This document shows, in pieces, positions 34,410 through 42,110 of a stretch of 64,000 bases of DNA. The notes beneath the pieces were generated by a model. The model was not told the DNA's origin and did not search any database. It saw nothing but the letters and a program-made list of their open reading frames with translations. This DNA comes from Paracoccaceae bacterium (GTDB lineage: Bacteria > Pseudomonadota > Alphaproteobacteria > Rhodobacterales > Rhodobacteraceae), in assembly GCA_020637675.1 (NCBI GenBank), contig JACKKD010000001.1, forward strand, positions 434,001-498,000, written 5' to 3'. The position numbers were made by a program, and so were the translations under genes. Each line of letters starts with the position of its first letter. Position 1 is the first letter of the stretch.

Positions 34410-36491
34410 ATGAACGCCGAACCAAGAATCGCAGGGCAGGACGAAGCCACGTCCAAGGGCGAGTTGACCCGGTCGGCGTTTTCCAGGTTGCAGGCGTTTG
34501 CCGAGCGGATCCGCAAGCTCGAAACCGCCGTGGACGCGATTGCCGATGCAGGCGGGGACACTGCCCACGCGGCCACACGAAAGCTCAAGCGCCAGATCCG
34601 CAGCTTTGAGCCATCGGTCACGATGATCGGCCAGGTGAAGGCGGGCAAGACCACGCTGGTGAATGCGTTGGCCGGTTGGCCCGGCCTCCTGCCCGCCGAC
34701 ATCAACCCTTGGACCTCGGTGGTGACGTCACTTCACCTCGATCCCGCAACACGGAGCGGCTCGGGAAGGGCGAAGTTCCGCTTCTTCGACGAGGATGAAT
34801 GGAGCCGCCTTCTCAACCGGGGGGGGCGCGTCGGTGAGCTCGCGGCCCGCGCCGGCGCGCACAAGGAGCTCGAGAAAGTACGGCGCCAGCTTGAGGAAAT
34901 GCGCGAGAAGTCGCGCCAGCGGCTTGGTCGGAAGTTCGAGTTGCTGATGGGTCAGGAGCACGAATACGGCTACGTCGATCAGGAACTGGTGCAGCGATAC
35001 GTCTGCCTCGGCGACGATCTCGGAAGCGACACCTCCGCCGACCAGAAACAGGGACGGTTCGCCGACATCACGAAGTCGGCCGATCTCTATCTCGGACAAC
35101 CCGATCTGCCGCACCGTCTCTGCATCCGCGACACGCCCGGCGTGAACGACACGTTCATGATACGCGAACAGATCACCGTCAACGCCATCCGCGAGAGCCG
35201 GCTCTGCGTCGTGGTGCTTTCCGCGCATCAGACCCTGTCGACCGTCGACATGGCGCTGATCCGCCTGATCTCCAACATCCGGTCGCGCGAGGTGATCATC
35301 TTCGTCAACCGGATCGACGAGCTGAACGATCCCGTTCGAGAGTCGGAAGAAATCCGCAAGAGCATCGTAGCCACCCTCGAGGCCCTCAACGGTCCGACCG
35401 AAGCCGAGATCATTTTCGGCAGCGCGTTCTGGGCGGTTCACGCTCTGTCCCACGTCTACAAGGACCTCGGGAAGGCGAGTTCGAAGGCGCTGATCGAATG
35501 GGCAGAACACAAATTGCGCTCCGGCGTGGTGCCCGGAACGGTGCACGAGACGATCTGGAAGATCTCGGGTATTCCGGCGCTCTGCGAGGCGATCTCATCC
35601 CGGATCGATTCCGGCGAGGGTGCCGAGTTCGAGGAGCGCATCGTCCGTTCGGCGCGAAACATCGCAACCAGCATCGAGGCGTCGCGGCAGGTCGTGTCGA
35701 AGCGGATGGCAGACGATGCGGTTACGCCCGTGGCATCCGCAGACATCGGCCGCGAACTCGACATCATTGCCCGGCGCAACCTCGATCTTCTTGACGCGGA
35801 AATGGGCAAACTGATCTCGGGGCTCGAGAGCAGACTCATGGGCGCGCGGCGATCCTTCCTCGGTCGCGCCACAGCCTCGCTGATCCGCCACCTCGAGGAC
35901 TATGGCGATCACGAGATATGGACATACGATCCGGCAGGCCTGCGGCTGCTGTTGAGCTCGGCCTATCGGGTCTTCGCAGCAAGGGCGGCGAATACGAGTG
36001 AGAAGGTCTTCGCCGCCACCGCTGCCGATATCCGGACCCTCTATGTCGGCGCGTTCCAGCTTTCCGAAGACGCCACAACGATCGAGGCCCCGGTGGTGCA
36101 GAACCCGCCTCCGCCGGTCATCCTCGGCAGCACCATCGCGCTCGATGTGAAGGGAAACTGGTGGACGAGCTGGTGGCGCCGCCGCAGGAGCTACCAGAAT
36201 TTCGCCGAGGAGTACTCGGCGCTGATAGACGCCGAGATCGAGCCGTTCCTGGTCTCGCTTCGCGCCGATCACGCGGAGGTCTACGCCCATGCGGCACGGC
36301 AGATCCTCAAGGAATTCATCGACGCCCAGAGGGCACACCTGCTGGATCTCGCAAGCCAGACCGAAATCGGGGTCGACAAGCTTCGGCAACGCGCCGAAGC
36401 GGTCGCCATGGATCGGCGAGACGCGCTGAGCGAGACCGTGGTGTTCCTGTCCGAATTGAAACCGCGAAACGAATGGAGGGCTGCGGAATGA
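34410..36491 (+). CDS. Dynamin-like GTPase
   Basis: 693 residues; ATG with AAGGAG seven bases upstream. Helical lead (1-68), then a GTPase domain with P-loop MIGQVKAGKTTL (GxxxxGKT at 74-81), G3 DTPGVND (241), G4 NRID (300), and the dynamin-style cue IREQITVNAIRESRLCVVVL. A long insert containing coiled coil (KELEKVRRQLEEMREKSRQR) sits between G1 and G3. After residue 380 comes a helical bundle. At 583-595 a GNWWTSWWRRRRSYQNF patch resembles a membrane-contacting paddle. It may remodel or tether membrane under control of the neighbouring kinase/phosphatase. Its stop overlaps the next ATG. The organisation resembles bacterial dynamin-like proteins, but the subfamily is not one I recognise. Confidence 0.85.
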   Translation: MNAEPRIAGQDEATSKGELTRSAFSRLQAFAERIRKLETAVDAIADAGGDTAHAATRKLKRQIRSFEPSVTMIGQVKAGKTTLVNALAGWPGLLPADINPWTSVVTSLHLDPATRSGSGRAKFRFFDEDEWSRLLNRGGRVGELAARAGAHKELEKVRRQLEEMREKSRQRLGRKFELLMGQEHEYGYVDQELVQRYVCLGDDLGSDTSADQKQGRFADITKSADLYLGQPDLPHRLCIRDTPGVNDTFMIREQITVNAIRESRLCVVVLSAHQTLSTVDMALIRLISNIRSREVIIFVNRIDELNDPVRESEEIRKSIVATLEALNGPTEAEIIFGSAFWAVHALSHVYKDLGKASSKALIEWAEHKLRSGVVPGTVHETIWKISGIPALCEAISSRIDSGEGAEFEERIVRSARNIATSIEASRQVVSKRMADDAVTPVASADIGRELDIIARRNLDLLDAEMGKLISGLESRLMGARRSFLGRATASLIRHLEDYGDHEIWTYDPAGLRLLLSSAYRVFAARAANTSEKVFAATAADIRTLYVGAFQLSEDATTIEAPVVQNPPPPVILGSTIALDVKGNWWTSWWRRRRSYQNFAEEYSALIDAEIEPFLVSLRADHAEVYAHAARQILKEFIDAQRAHLLDLASQTEIGVDKLRQRAEAVAMDRRDALSETVVFLSELKPRNEWRAAE

Positions 36492-37483
36492 CGGCCGAAC
36501 TCAACTCGGCAAGCCCGGTGCTGCCGCGGAAACCCCGGGTCGTCCTGATGGGCGAGTTCAGCGCAGGCAAGAGCACGCTGGCGAACCTACTTCTTAACGA
36601 AACGTTTTCGCCCGTGCAGGTGACGGCGACACAGATGCCGCCGATCTGGTACGCGCAGGGCGACGCGCCCGCGATCCGCATCGCGGTGGACGGAACGGAA
36701 GAACCGCTCGACTCCGCGCCGCCCGACCTGGTTTCGGTCCGCAGCACCCGCGCAATCCGGAAGTTCGTGCAGGCCGACATTCTCGAAGCTTGCGACATCA
36801 TCGACATGCCGGGCAGTTCCGACCCGCACATCACCGACGACATCTGGCAACGCATGTTGCCGCTCGCCGACGCGGTGATCTGGTGCACACCCGCTACCCA
36901 GGCTTGGCGTCAGTCCGAGGCGGCATTGTGGGAGGAAGCGCCCGGGCGCCTGTTCCCCTGCAGCCTGCTTCTGGTTACCCGCATCGACAAGGTTCTCTCG
37001 GCGGGAGACCGGCGGCGCGTGCTAAGTCGCGTGGAACGAGAAGCGGGGCCGTTGTTCCGGGAGGTGATTCCGGTTTCTCTCATCGAGGCCCAGCAAGCCG
37101 ACGGTGATCCCGACGCCTTGCGATCATCGGGTCTGGAGGCGGTGCTGGCCGGGCTGGAGAAGATCATCGGGGACCTCGAGCCGGTGCTTGCCGGCAAGCC
37201 GCATACGGGCGCGTCCGACATCTTTGCTGTGGCGCAGACGGAAACGGATGACATTGACGCAGACGTCGGGGCGGCGGCCCCCGTGCAACTCCGTCCCGCA
37301 CAGCATGAGGCCGCGCCCGAACGGCCTGTTGTCGCCGAGGCCAAGCCCGTCGAAGCGGCGCCGTCGGGGAGAGGCGAGCAAGCGCCTGTCGGCAGGATCG
37401 TACCCCGGCGGGTCGTGTTGCGCACCGGGGAGCAGGGTCAAAGCCGACGACAGCGGCTTCCTGCATCCGCTTCGTTGATCTAG
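36488..37483 (+). CDS. Small GTPase of the dynamin/Era-like P-loop class
   Basis: 331 residues. P-loop MGEFSAGKSTLANLL (GEFSAGKS at 22-29), switch II DMPGSSDP (106), the motif DAVIWCTPATQAWRQSEAAL (about 129-148), and G4 TRID (164) are all present. The G domain ends near residue 230. A long Pro/Ala/Glu-rich tail follows, ending in a basic patch (VPRRVVLRT ... SRRQRL). It is coupled to the upstream dynamin-like gene by ATGA. Its WCT ... EAALWEEA block is shared with the dead relative at 33166, so this is the active paralogue. The role within the locus is unknown. Confidence 0.82.
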   Translation: MTAELNSASPVLPRKPRVVLMGEFSAGKSTLANLLLNETFSPVQVTATQMPPIWYAQGDAPAIRIAVDGTEEPLDSAPPDLVSVRSTRAIRKFVQADILEACDIIDMPGSSDPHITDDIWQRMLPLADAVIWCTPATQAWRQSEAALWEEAPGRLFPCSLLLVTRIDKVLSAGDRRRVLSRVEREAGPLFREVIPVSLIEAQQADGDPDALRSSGLEAVLAGLEKIIGDLEPVLAGKPHTGASDIFAVAQTETDDIDADVGAAAPVQLRPAQHEAAPERPVVAEAKPVEAAPSGRGEQAPVGRIVPRRVVLRTGEQGQSRRQRLPASASLI

Positions 37484-37561
37484 CGGCTGCCCGGGGTTGT
37501 CGCGCCCGCCCGGTTGACGCAAGATTGCGCTCTCGAACCAGAGGATTGGTGCGACCCGCTG

Positions 37562-37915
37562 ATGACCCCAACTGCGCTCAAAGCTTTTCGTCGCAAGCTC
37601 CCGGATTGCGACCTCGCGGTATATGTGGATCTCGGGTCGCGGACCGTTCTCAGCTGGGATGGCGCCCTTCATTTCCGGCAGGAACACCTCGACGTGCTTT
37701 GCGCCTGTGCAGCCGACCTGTTCGACTCGGCCCCCAAGGGGGATGGCCCGGTCGAACACGTGCTGTTCCTGTCACCGACGGGAAGTCGCACCTTCTTCAG
37801 GAACCTCGCCGATCCGAACGAAGCCCTGTGCTGCATCTGCGCGGCCGACATCGCCGTAGGTTCGCTGATCAATGCGGTCCGCGCAGCCCTTGCCGGCGAG
37901 GATCCTGCGAGATGA
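37562..37915 (+). CDS. Small roadblock/longin-like protein
   Basis: 117 residues from the ATG at 37562; a TTG at 37514 would add 16 residues, and neither has a strong ribosome site. The pattern is a strand AVYVDLGSRTVLSWDG, a helix HLDVLCACAADLFDS, strands VEHVLFLSPTGSRTFFRN and EALCCICAADIAVGSLINAV, then a final helix. This beta-alpha-beta-beta-beta-alpha layout is that of roadblock/LC7 (MglB-like) domains, which dimerise and act on small GTPases as GAPs or scaffolds. The assignment rests on pattern only. It lies immediately downstream of two GTPases and overlaps the next gene by ATGA. Confidence 0.6.
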   Translation: MTPTALKAFRRKLPDCDLAVYVDLGSRTVLSWDGALHFRQEHLDVLCACAADLFDSAPKGDGPVEHVLFLSPTGSRTFFRNLADPNEALCCICAADIAVGSLINAVRAALAGEDPAR

Positions 37916-38754
37916 GCGATTTCGCGCGATTGAAGGAGATGCTTCGGCGTTCGGCGCGGGACGGAACGGCGCAACCGGGGCGCGTTCGATACGTAACCTG
38001 GTCTGACGGCCTTGCCGGCATCCTCGAACAGGTCGACATCGCGGTTGTTGGCCAGCGCCTGAACTTCGAGTTCGACGATGGGTCGCGCCTCGTCTGCGAG
38101 GCGTCAGGCCGCCGGCTGGTGCGCCTGCTCGCCCCGCCGCCCGCCGGGCTGACGGCCGAACACATGGCGCTGTTCGGACGCGACGAACTTTCTGTCGGCG
38201 ACGTCCACGGGCTTTCCATTCTCCTCCGCGGGCTCTGTGAAAGAAGCGCCGGGTTCGCTGCCACTGCGGAACCGCTCGGCGAAGCGGCCGGCCCGGTGCG
38301 GGGCGGCGTCGATCCGGGCGCCATCGCCGAGGCAGCGGGCCTGCCCGGCGAGGCAATGCCCGGCACGGGCGAAGGCACGGCGCAAGAGGCGCTCCTCGAA
38401 GGACTCCAGCCATTGTTGCAGGCCGTGGTCGTGGTCGAAGGCGAGGAGGCCGCGCTGGCCCAAGGCGAGGGCGATGACGCGGCGCGTCTCGTCGACTGGG
38501 TCGAGAACGCGCTTACGAAACTGCTGTCGCCCGCGTTTCCGCTGCTCGGAACACTCGAGACGAACGGTATCCTGGTTTTCGCCTTGCCCGAAGGAGCCGG
38601 ACGACACTTGATGGTGTCGGGCCGGCGCGGCCAGCTCCTGGTCGCAACGATCAAGGGCTGCGACGTGGCGGCTACCGTTGATCTGTGGCGGAGATCCTGT
38701 CAGGGCAATTTGGTCCGAGGCGGGGGCGTGCCAGTCGACAGCGTCCGCTCCTGA
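37912..38754 (+). CDS. Uncharacterised protein of the kinase-GTPase locus
   Basis: 280 residues; ATG overlaps the previous stop. The N-terminal part is a basic beta-rich segment (LKEMLRRSARDGTAQPGRVR, NFEFDDGSRLVCEASGRRLV). The middle is a long Gly/Ala/Glu linker. The C-terminal 70 residues (LETNGILVFALPEGAGRHLM, VSGRRGQLLVATIKGCDVAA, TVDLWRRSC) show the strand-strand-helix pattern also seen in the preceding roadblock-like protein, so it may be a second, larger member of that fold. No known family recognised. It is the last gene of the locus; the strand changes after it. Confidence 0.65.
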   Translation: MSDFARLKEMLRRSARDGTAQPGRVRYVTWSDGLAGILEQVDIAVVGQRLNFEFDDGSRLVCEASGRRLVRLLAPPPAGLTAEHMALFGRDELSVGDVHGLSILLRGLCERSAGFAATAEPLGEAAGPVRGGVDPGAIAEAAGLPGEAMPGTGEGTAQEALLEGLQPLLQAVVVVEGEEAALAQGEGDDAARLVDWVENALTKLLSPAFPLLGTLETNGILVFALPEGAGRHLMVSGRRGQLLVATIKGCDVAATVDLWRRSCQGNLVRGGGVPVDSVRS

Positions 38755-38818
38755 CCAAATCCAGGCCCTTCGAGCGGTCAGGACATCGCCCGAAATCACC
38801 CGCCGGGCGGCGCAGAAA

Positions 38819-39091
38819 TCACACCACGCGCGTGGACACTAACAAGACCCGCGACAGCGCTGAGCCGCTGGAGAAGCCGCAGCGCAGGGCGTTCTCGTCC
38901 AGGCCGAGATCGGTGTGCCTCGCAAGGTCGCGCGCCCGGGCGTGGCGCAGGGATTGCCGGTAGCGGGCGGGCGACTGGCCGAGGTCGCGCTGGAACCGCC
39001 GGTTGAGGCTGCGTTCCGACAGGTTGGCGCCGCGGGCCAGTTCGGCCCGTGACGGCGGCGCTTCGAGCGTGGCGGCCATCCGTGCCACCAC
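38819..39091 (-). pseudogene. AraC/GlxA-type regulator fragment (DNA-binding part only)
   Basis: The frame encodes an AraC-family double helix-turn-helix: ARMAATLEAPPSRAELARGA, NLSERSLNRRFQRDLGQSPA, RYRQSLRHARARDLARHTDL and ALRCGFSSGSALSR. The normal end of the second helix-turn-helix is replaced by VLLVSTRVV, and the roughly 200-residue N-terminal sensor domain is absent. It is therefore a truncated relic marking a junction between the two cargo blocks. The rest of the 38755-39214 interval holds no other gene I can support. Confidence 0.7.
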
Positions 39092-39214
39092 CTTGCGCCG
39101 CCGTCAGGAGCGGCGCCCGCGCAGGCCCGGGCAACGATGCATCGGCGGCGACTTGTTCTCGAAGCGGAAGTGCAAATCCCCGGCGAGGCGCGGACCCTCC
39201 AAAGGATCAGCGGC

Positions 39215-39925
39215 TCAGATCGTCAGCAGGTAGTGGCGGCGTTTTCGGTCGAAGTCCACGATCCGGCGCCCATTGGCGAGGGCGGCCTGCAACTCCTGGC
39301 GCAGGTCGATGCGAAGAGCGCGGGCTTGTTCCGGGTCGTTGCGGGTCAGGGTTTCCAGGTCTTCGGGCAGGGTCACGTTCAGGGGCCCGCAGGGTTGCGT
39401 CGGGCGCGGCCGGCCCTCGGCCAGCGCGCTGCTCACCGGTGCGGCCAGATCCCAGTCGACCAGAAGCCTGTCGGAGGCGAGGCCGCTGTTGATGCCCGCC
39501 ATCTCGCCATAATAGTCGGGCAGGTAGGTGTCTGACGTGGCGCCAAGCCGATGGATGTTCATCGTGGCGTTGACAATGCGAAGCGGATCGAAGGTCCAGC
39601 GGACATGGGTGATGCCGCGCTCAAGGCACCAGCGTCGCTGATAGAACTTCAGCCGAACCCCCAGTTGCAGCCCCCGCGCCTCGGGCAGCACGGCCAGCCG
39701 ATGGGAATGCTGCACCCGCGTCTCGCGCGTGGGAAAGCCGAAGACATAGCCCAGAAGCTTCTCCGCCGCGAAGGCACCGCCGACAAGGCCGCCTTCGGCC
39801 TGAATGACCATCATCAGATCGGCAGGGTCGGGCTGGTCACCTGCGCCCCAGACCGCGCGTTGCAGGTTCTCCGCGGCGCGGAACTCGGCCATGCCCGAGA
39901 GGTCGCGGAAGGTGAGGTCGGTCAT
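39215..39925 (-). CDS. GNAT superfamily acyltransferase (COG3375 type), probable amino acid N-succinyltransferase
   Basis: 236 residues. It starts MTDLTFRDLSGMAEFRAAEN and has LQRAVWGAGDQPDPADLMMV, YVFGFPTRETRVQHSHRLAV, EARGLQLGVRLKFYQRRWCL, the motif HVRWTFDPLRIVNATMNIHR, and ATSDTYLPDYYGEMAG, LLVDWDL. These are the blocks of the predicted-acetyltransferase family that pairs with N-succinylamino acid racemases. In Geobacillus such a pair was reported to use succinyl-CoA to N-succinylate D-amino acids before racemisation. Here it overlaps the racemase-like gene by ATGA, which supports that role. The acyl donor and substrate are inferred. Confidence 0.78.
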   Translation of the reverse strand: MTDLTFRDLSGMAEFRAAENLQRAVWGAGDQPDPADLMMVIQAEGGLVGGAFAAEKLLGYVFGFPTRETRVQHSHRLAVLPEARGLQLGVRLKFYQRRWCLERGITHVRWTFDPLRIVNATMNIHRLGATSDTYLPDYYGEMAGINSGLASDRLLVDWDLAAPVSSALAEGRPRPTQPCGPLNVTLPEDLETLTRNDPEQARALRIDLRQELQAALANGRRIVDFDRKRRHYLLTI

Positions 39926-41055
39926 GCGTTGAAGTCCTGCACCGAAAGCGTTGAAGTGCCCAGATAGTCGAGGTCCAGCGTCACGCCAATGCCCGGCCCC
40001 TTCGGCACGGGCATCCGGCCGCCTTCCGTCTCCAGCTTCTGCTCGATGATGTCGCGGGTGAAATATCGGCTGGCCGACGAGGTGTCGCCCGGCTTGGTAA
40101 ATCCCGGCAGCGTGGACATGTGGATGTTGTGCGCCCGGCCGATGCCGGATTCCAGCATGCCGCCGCACCAGACCGGCACCTGGAAGGATTGGCACAGGTC
40201 GTGGATCCGGCGGGCGGCGGCATGTCCGCCCACCCGGCCGACCTTGATGTTGATGACCCGCCCCGCATCGGTCTGCAGCGCCTTGCGGGCGTGGTCCACC
40301 GTGCGGATGCACTCATCCAGGCAAAGCGGCGTGCGGATCCGCTTTTGCAGGGTGGCGTGGTCGTGGATGTCGTCCCAGGCCAGAGGCTGTTCGATGTAGT
40401 CCAGCGCGAAATCGTCCATCCCCAGGATCAGGTCGCTGTCGGCCAGCGTGTAGCAGCAGTTGGCGTCAACGGTCAGGTGAGCATCGGGGAAGTCGTGGCG
40501 CACCGCCTGAAGGAGGGCGATGTCATGGCCGGGCCTTACCTTGAGCTTGATGCGCTTGTAGCCCTGCTGAAGATGGGTCGCCACACGCTCCAGCGTGCCG
40601 GCGATGGGGCCGATGCCCAGTGACACGCCGACGTCGACGGCATCGCCTTCGCCTCCCAGCACGGTCTGCAAGGGCAGGCCCAGCGATTTCGCCCAGAGAT
40701 CCCAGAAGGCCATTTCGACGGTCGCCCGGGCCATGAAGTTCGCCCGCCAGGGGGCGAAGGCCCGAGCCAGCGATTCGGGATGGGCGAAACTGCGGCCCAG
40801 CACTTGCGGCAGCAGCACCTTGGCCATCAGGTCCATCGCGCCTGCCACGGTTTCTTCCAGATAGTCGGGCAGTGGGTCCATCACGCCCTCGGCGTAGCCT
40901 TCGAGCCCGTCCGCCCGCAACGTCAGCAGCGGAAACACCTTTTCGGTCATCGTGCCGGTGGCGATGGTGAAGGGCGTGACCAGTGGCAGGCGCACCAGCC
41001 GCAGTGTGGCCCCGTCGATGCGCAGGGGCGCGCGGGTCGGCGTGGAATTGGTCAT
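39922..41055 (-). CDS. Enolase-superfamily enzyme, N-succinylamino acid racemase / o-succinylbenzoate synthase family
   Basis: 377 residues. N-terminal capping domain, then a TIM barrel with catalytic Lys pair in KRIKLKVRPGHD, metal ligands in TVDANCCYTL, YIEQPLAWDD and LDECIRTV, and the second catalytic Lys in INIKVGRVGG. WCGGMLESGIGRAHNIH completes the OSBS/NSAR signature. No menaquinone genes are nearby, and the coupled GNAT gene favours N-succinylamino acid racemase activity over OSBS. It would interconvert N-succinyl-D- and L-amino acids. The ATG at 41055 has GGAGGA upstream. It is transcribed divergently from the RpiR regulator, sharing a 107-base control region. Confidence 0.85.
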   Translation of the reverse strand: MTNSTPTRAPLRIDGATLRLVRLPLVTPFTIATGTMTEKVFPLLTLRADGLEGYAEGVMDPLPDYLEETVAGAMDLMAKVLLPQVLGRSFAHPESLARAFAPWRANFMARATVEMAFWDLWAKSLGLPLQTVLGGEGDAVDVGVSLGIGPIAGTLERVATHLQQGYKRIKLKVRPGHDIALLQAVRHDFPDAHLTVDANCCYTLADSDLILGMDDFALDYIEQPLAWDDIHDHATLQKRIRTPLCLDECIRTVDHARKALQTDAGRVINIKVGRVGGHAAARRIHDLCQSFQVPVWCGGMLESGIGRAHNIHMSTLPGFTKPGDTSSASRYFTRDIIEQKLETEGGRMPVPKGPGIGVTLDLDYLGTSTLSVQDFNA

Positions 41056-41119
41056 CCGGTTCCTCCACTCGGCTGGGTCTTGGGCAATCTTTAGCAGTTT
41101 ACTTGCATCGTTGACCGAA

Positions 41120-41130
41120 TGAAAGTTTTC
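41120..41130. promoter_or_regulatory. Candidate RpiR operator between racemase and regulator
   Basis: TGAAAGTTTTC is a near-palindrome (TGAAA-N-TTTTC) in the middle of the 107-base divergent region. RpiR-family regulators often bind TGAAA/TTTCA-type inverted repeats. TTGACC at 41111 just before it could be a promoter element. Confidence 0.35.
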
Positions 41131-41162
41131 TGACACGCTTCTCCGGCAGAGGGAGATGCGCG

Positions 41163-42086
41163 GTGGACCAGGACCGGCCAGAGACGATCGACAACACGCC
41201 GACGCCCGCTGACAACCTGCATCAGCGCCTGTCCCTCGCCGCCGAGAACGGCACCCCTTCCGAACGCGCGCTGGCGCACTATCTTGCCTCCAACCTGTCG
41301 TCCCTGCCGTTCGAGACGGCCGCCACCATTGCCGCCAAGGTGGGCGTGTCGGAGGCTTCGGTCGGGCGGTTCTGCCGGTCGATCGGCTACGGCCACCTCA
41401 AGGATCTGAAATCCAGACTGCAGGTGGACCTTGGCGAGAAGGCCTGGCTGATCGGTGACCGTCTGAAGGACTTTCACCAGCGCAGCCAGCAGGGCAACGC
41501 CGAACTGGCCCGTGCGCTGGAGCGCGAGATCGCCGCGCTTGTCAACGTCTACGAGCTGGCCGCCACGCCCGCCTTCGCGGCGGCGGTGCAGCGGCTGGCG
41601 CGGAGGCAGGCTGTCTGGGTGGCGGGCTTCCAGACAGAACGCGGCCATGCGGCGGAACTGGTGCACAACCTGCAATACCTCCGCGCTGGCGTGAATCTGG
41701 CCGATGTCCCGGGCGGGCATTTCGCCGAAGTGCTGCTGTCGGACCCCGAAGAGACGACGCTGGTCCTGATCGACGGGCGCCGGTATTCGCGCCTGACGCG
41801 CGACCTGGCTGTGGCCGCGCGTGACGAAGGGATTCCGGTCACGCTGATCACGGACCCCTATTGCGACTGGGCGCCGGGGCTGGTGACGGAACTTTTCGCC
41901 GTGCCGACCGACCTGAACCATTTCTGGGACACCACTTCTGCGATGTCCTCGCTGATCGGGCTTCTGGTCAACGGCGTGTTCCGCGAACTTGGTGCCGAGG
42001 TCGAAGATCGCATGGCCCGCGTCTCGGCGCTTTACGACGATTTCATCGGCCATACCGTCCCGGGGCGAAACCCGGGCAAACCCTGA
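41163..42086 (+). CDS. MurR/RpiR family transcriptional regulator
   Basis: 307 residues with a GTG start; GAGGGAG lies seven bases upstream. The N-terminal helix-turn-helix (TPSERALAHYLASNLSSLPF, TIAAKVGVSEASVGRFCRSI, GYGHLKDLKSRL) is followed by a C-terminal SIS-type domain (AVWVAGFQTERGHAAELVHN, TLVLIDGRRYSRLTRDLAVA, VTLITDPYCDWAPGLV). SIS domains usually sense phosphorylated sugars or related ligands. It likely controls the divergent racemase/acyltransferase pair and the downstream ABC transporter genes, which begin 24 bases after its stop. Confidence 0.88.
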   Translation: MDQDRPETIDNTPTPADNLHQRLSLAAENGTPSERALAHYLASNLSSLPFETAATIAAKVGVSEASVGRFCRSIGYGHLKDLKSRLQVDLGEKAWLIGDRLKDFHQRSQQGNAELARALEREIAALVNVYELAATPAFAAAVQRLARRQAVWVAGFQTERGHAAELVHNLQYLRAGVNLADVPGGHFAEVLLSDPEETTLVLIDGRRYSRLTRDLAVAARDEGIPVTLITDPYCDWAPGLVTELFAVPTDLNHFWDTTSAMSSLIGLLVNGVFRELGAEVEDRMARVSALYDDFIGHTVPGRNPGKP

Positions 42087-42110
42087 CCCATCCAACCGAG
42101 AGGACCCGCC

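Noticed and set aside
30036..38754. Reading the kinase-FHA-PP2C locus as a type VI secretion cluster
   Set aside because: No TssB, TssC, TssM, ClpV, Hcp or VgrG-like genes are present in the window; only the regulatory logic is similar.
39922..41055. Annotating the enolase as menaquinone o-succinylbenzoate synthase (menC)
   Set aside because: No men genes are adjacent, and the overlapping GNAT gene fits the amino acid racemase role better.
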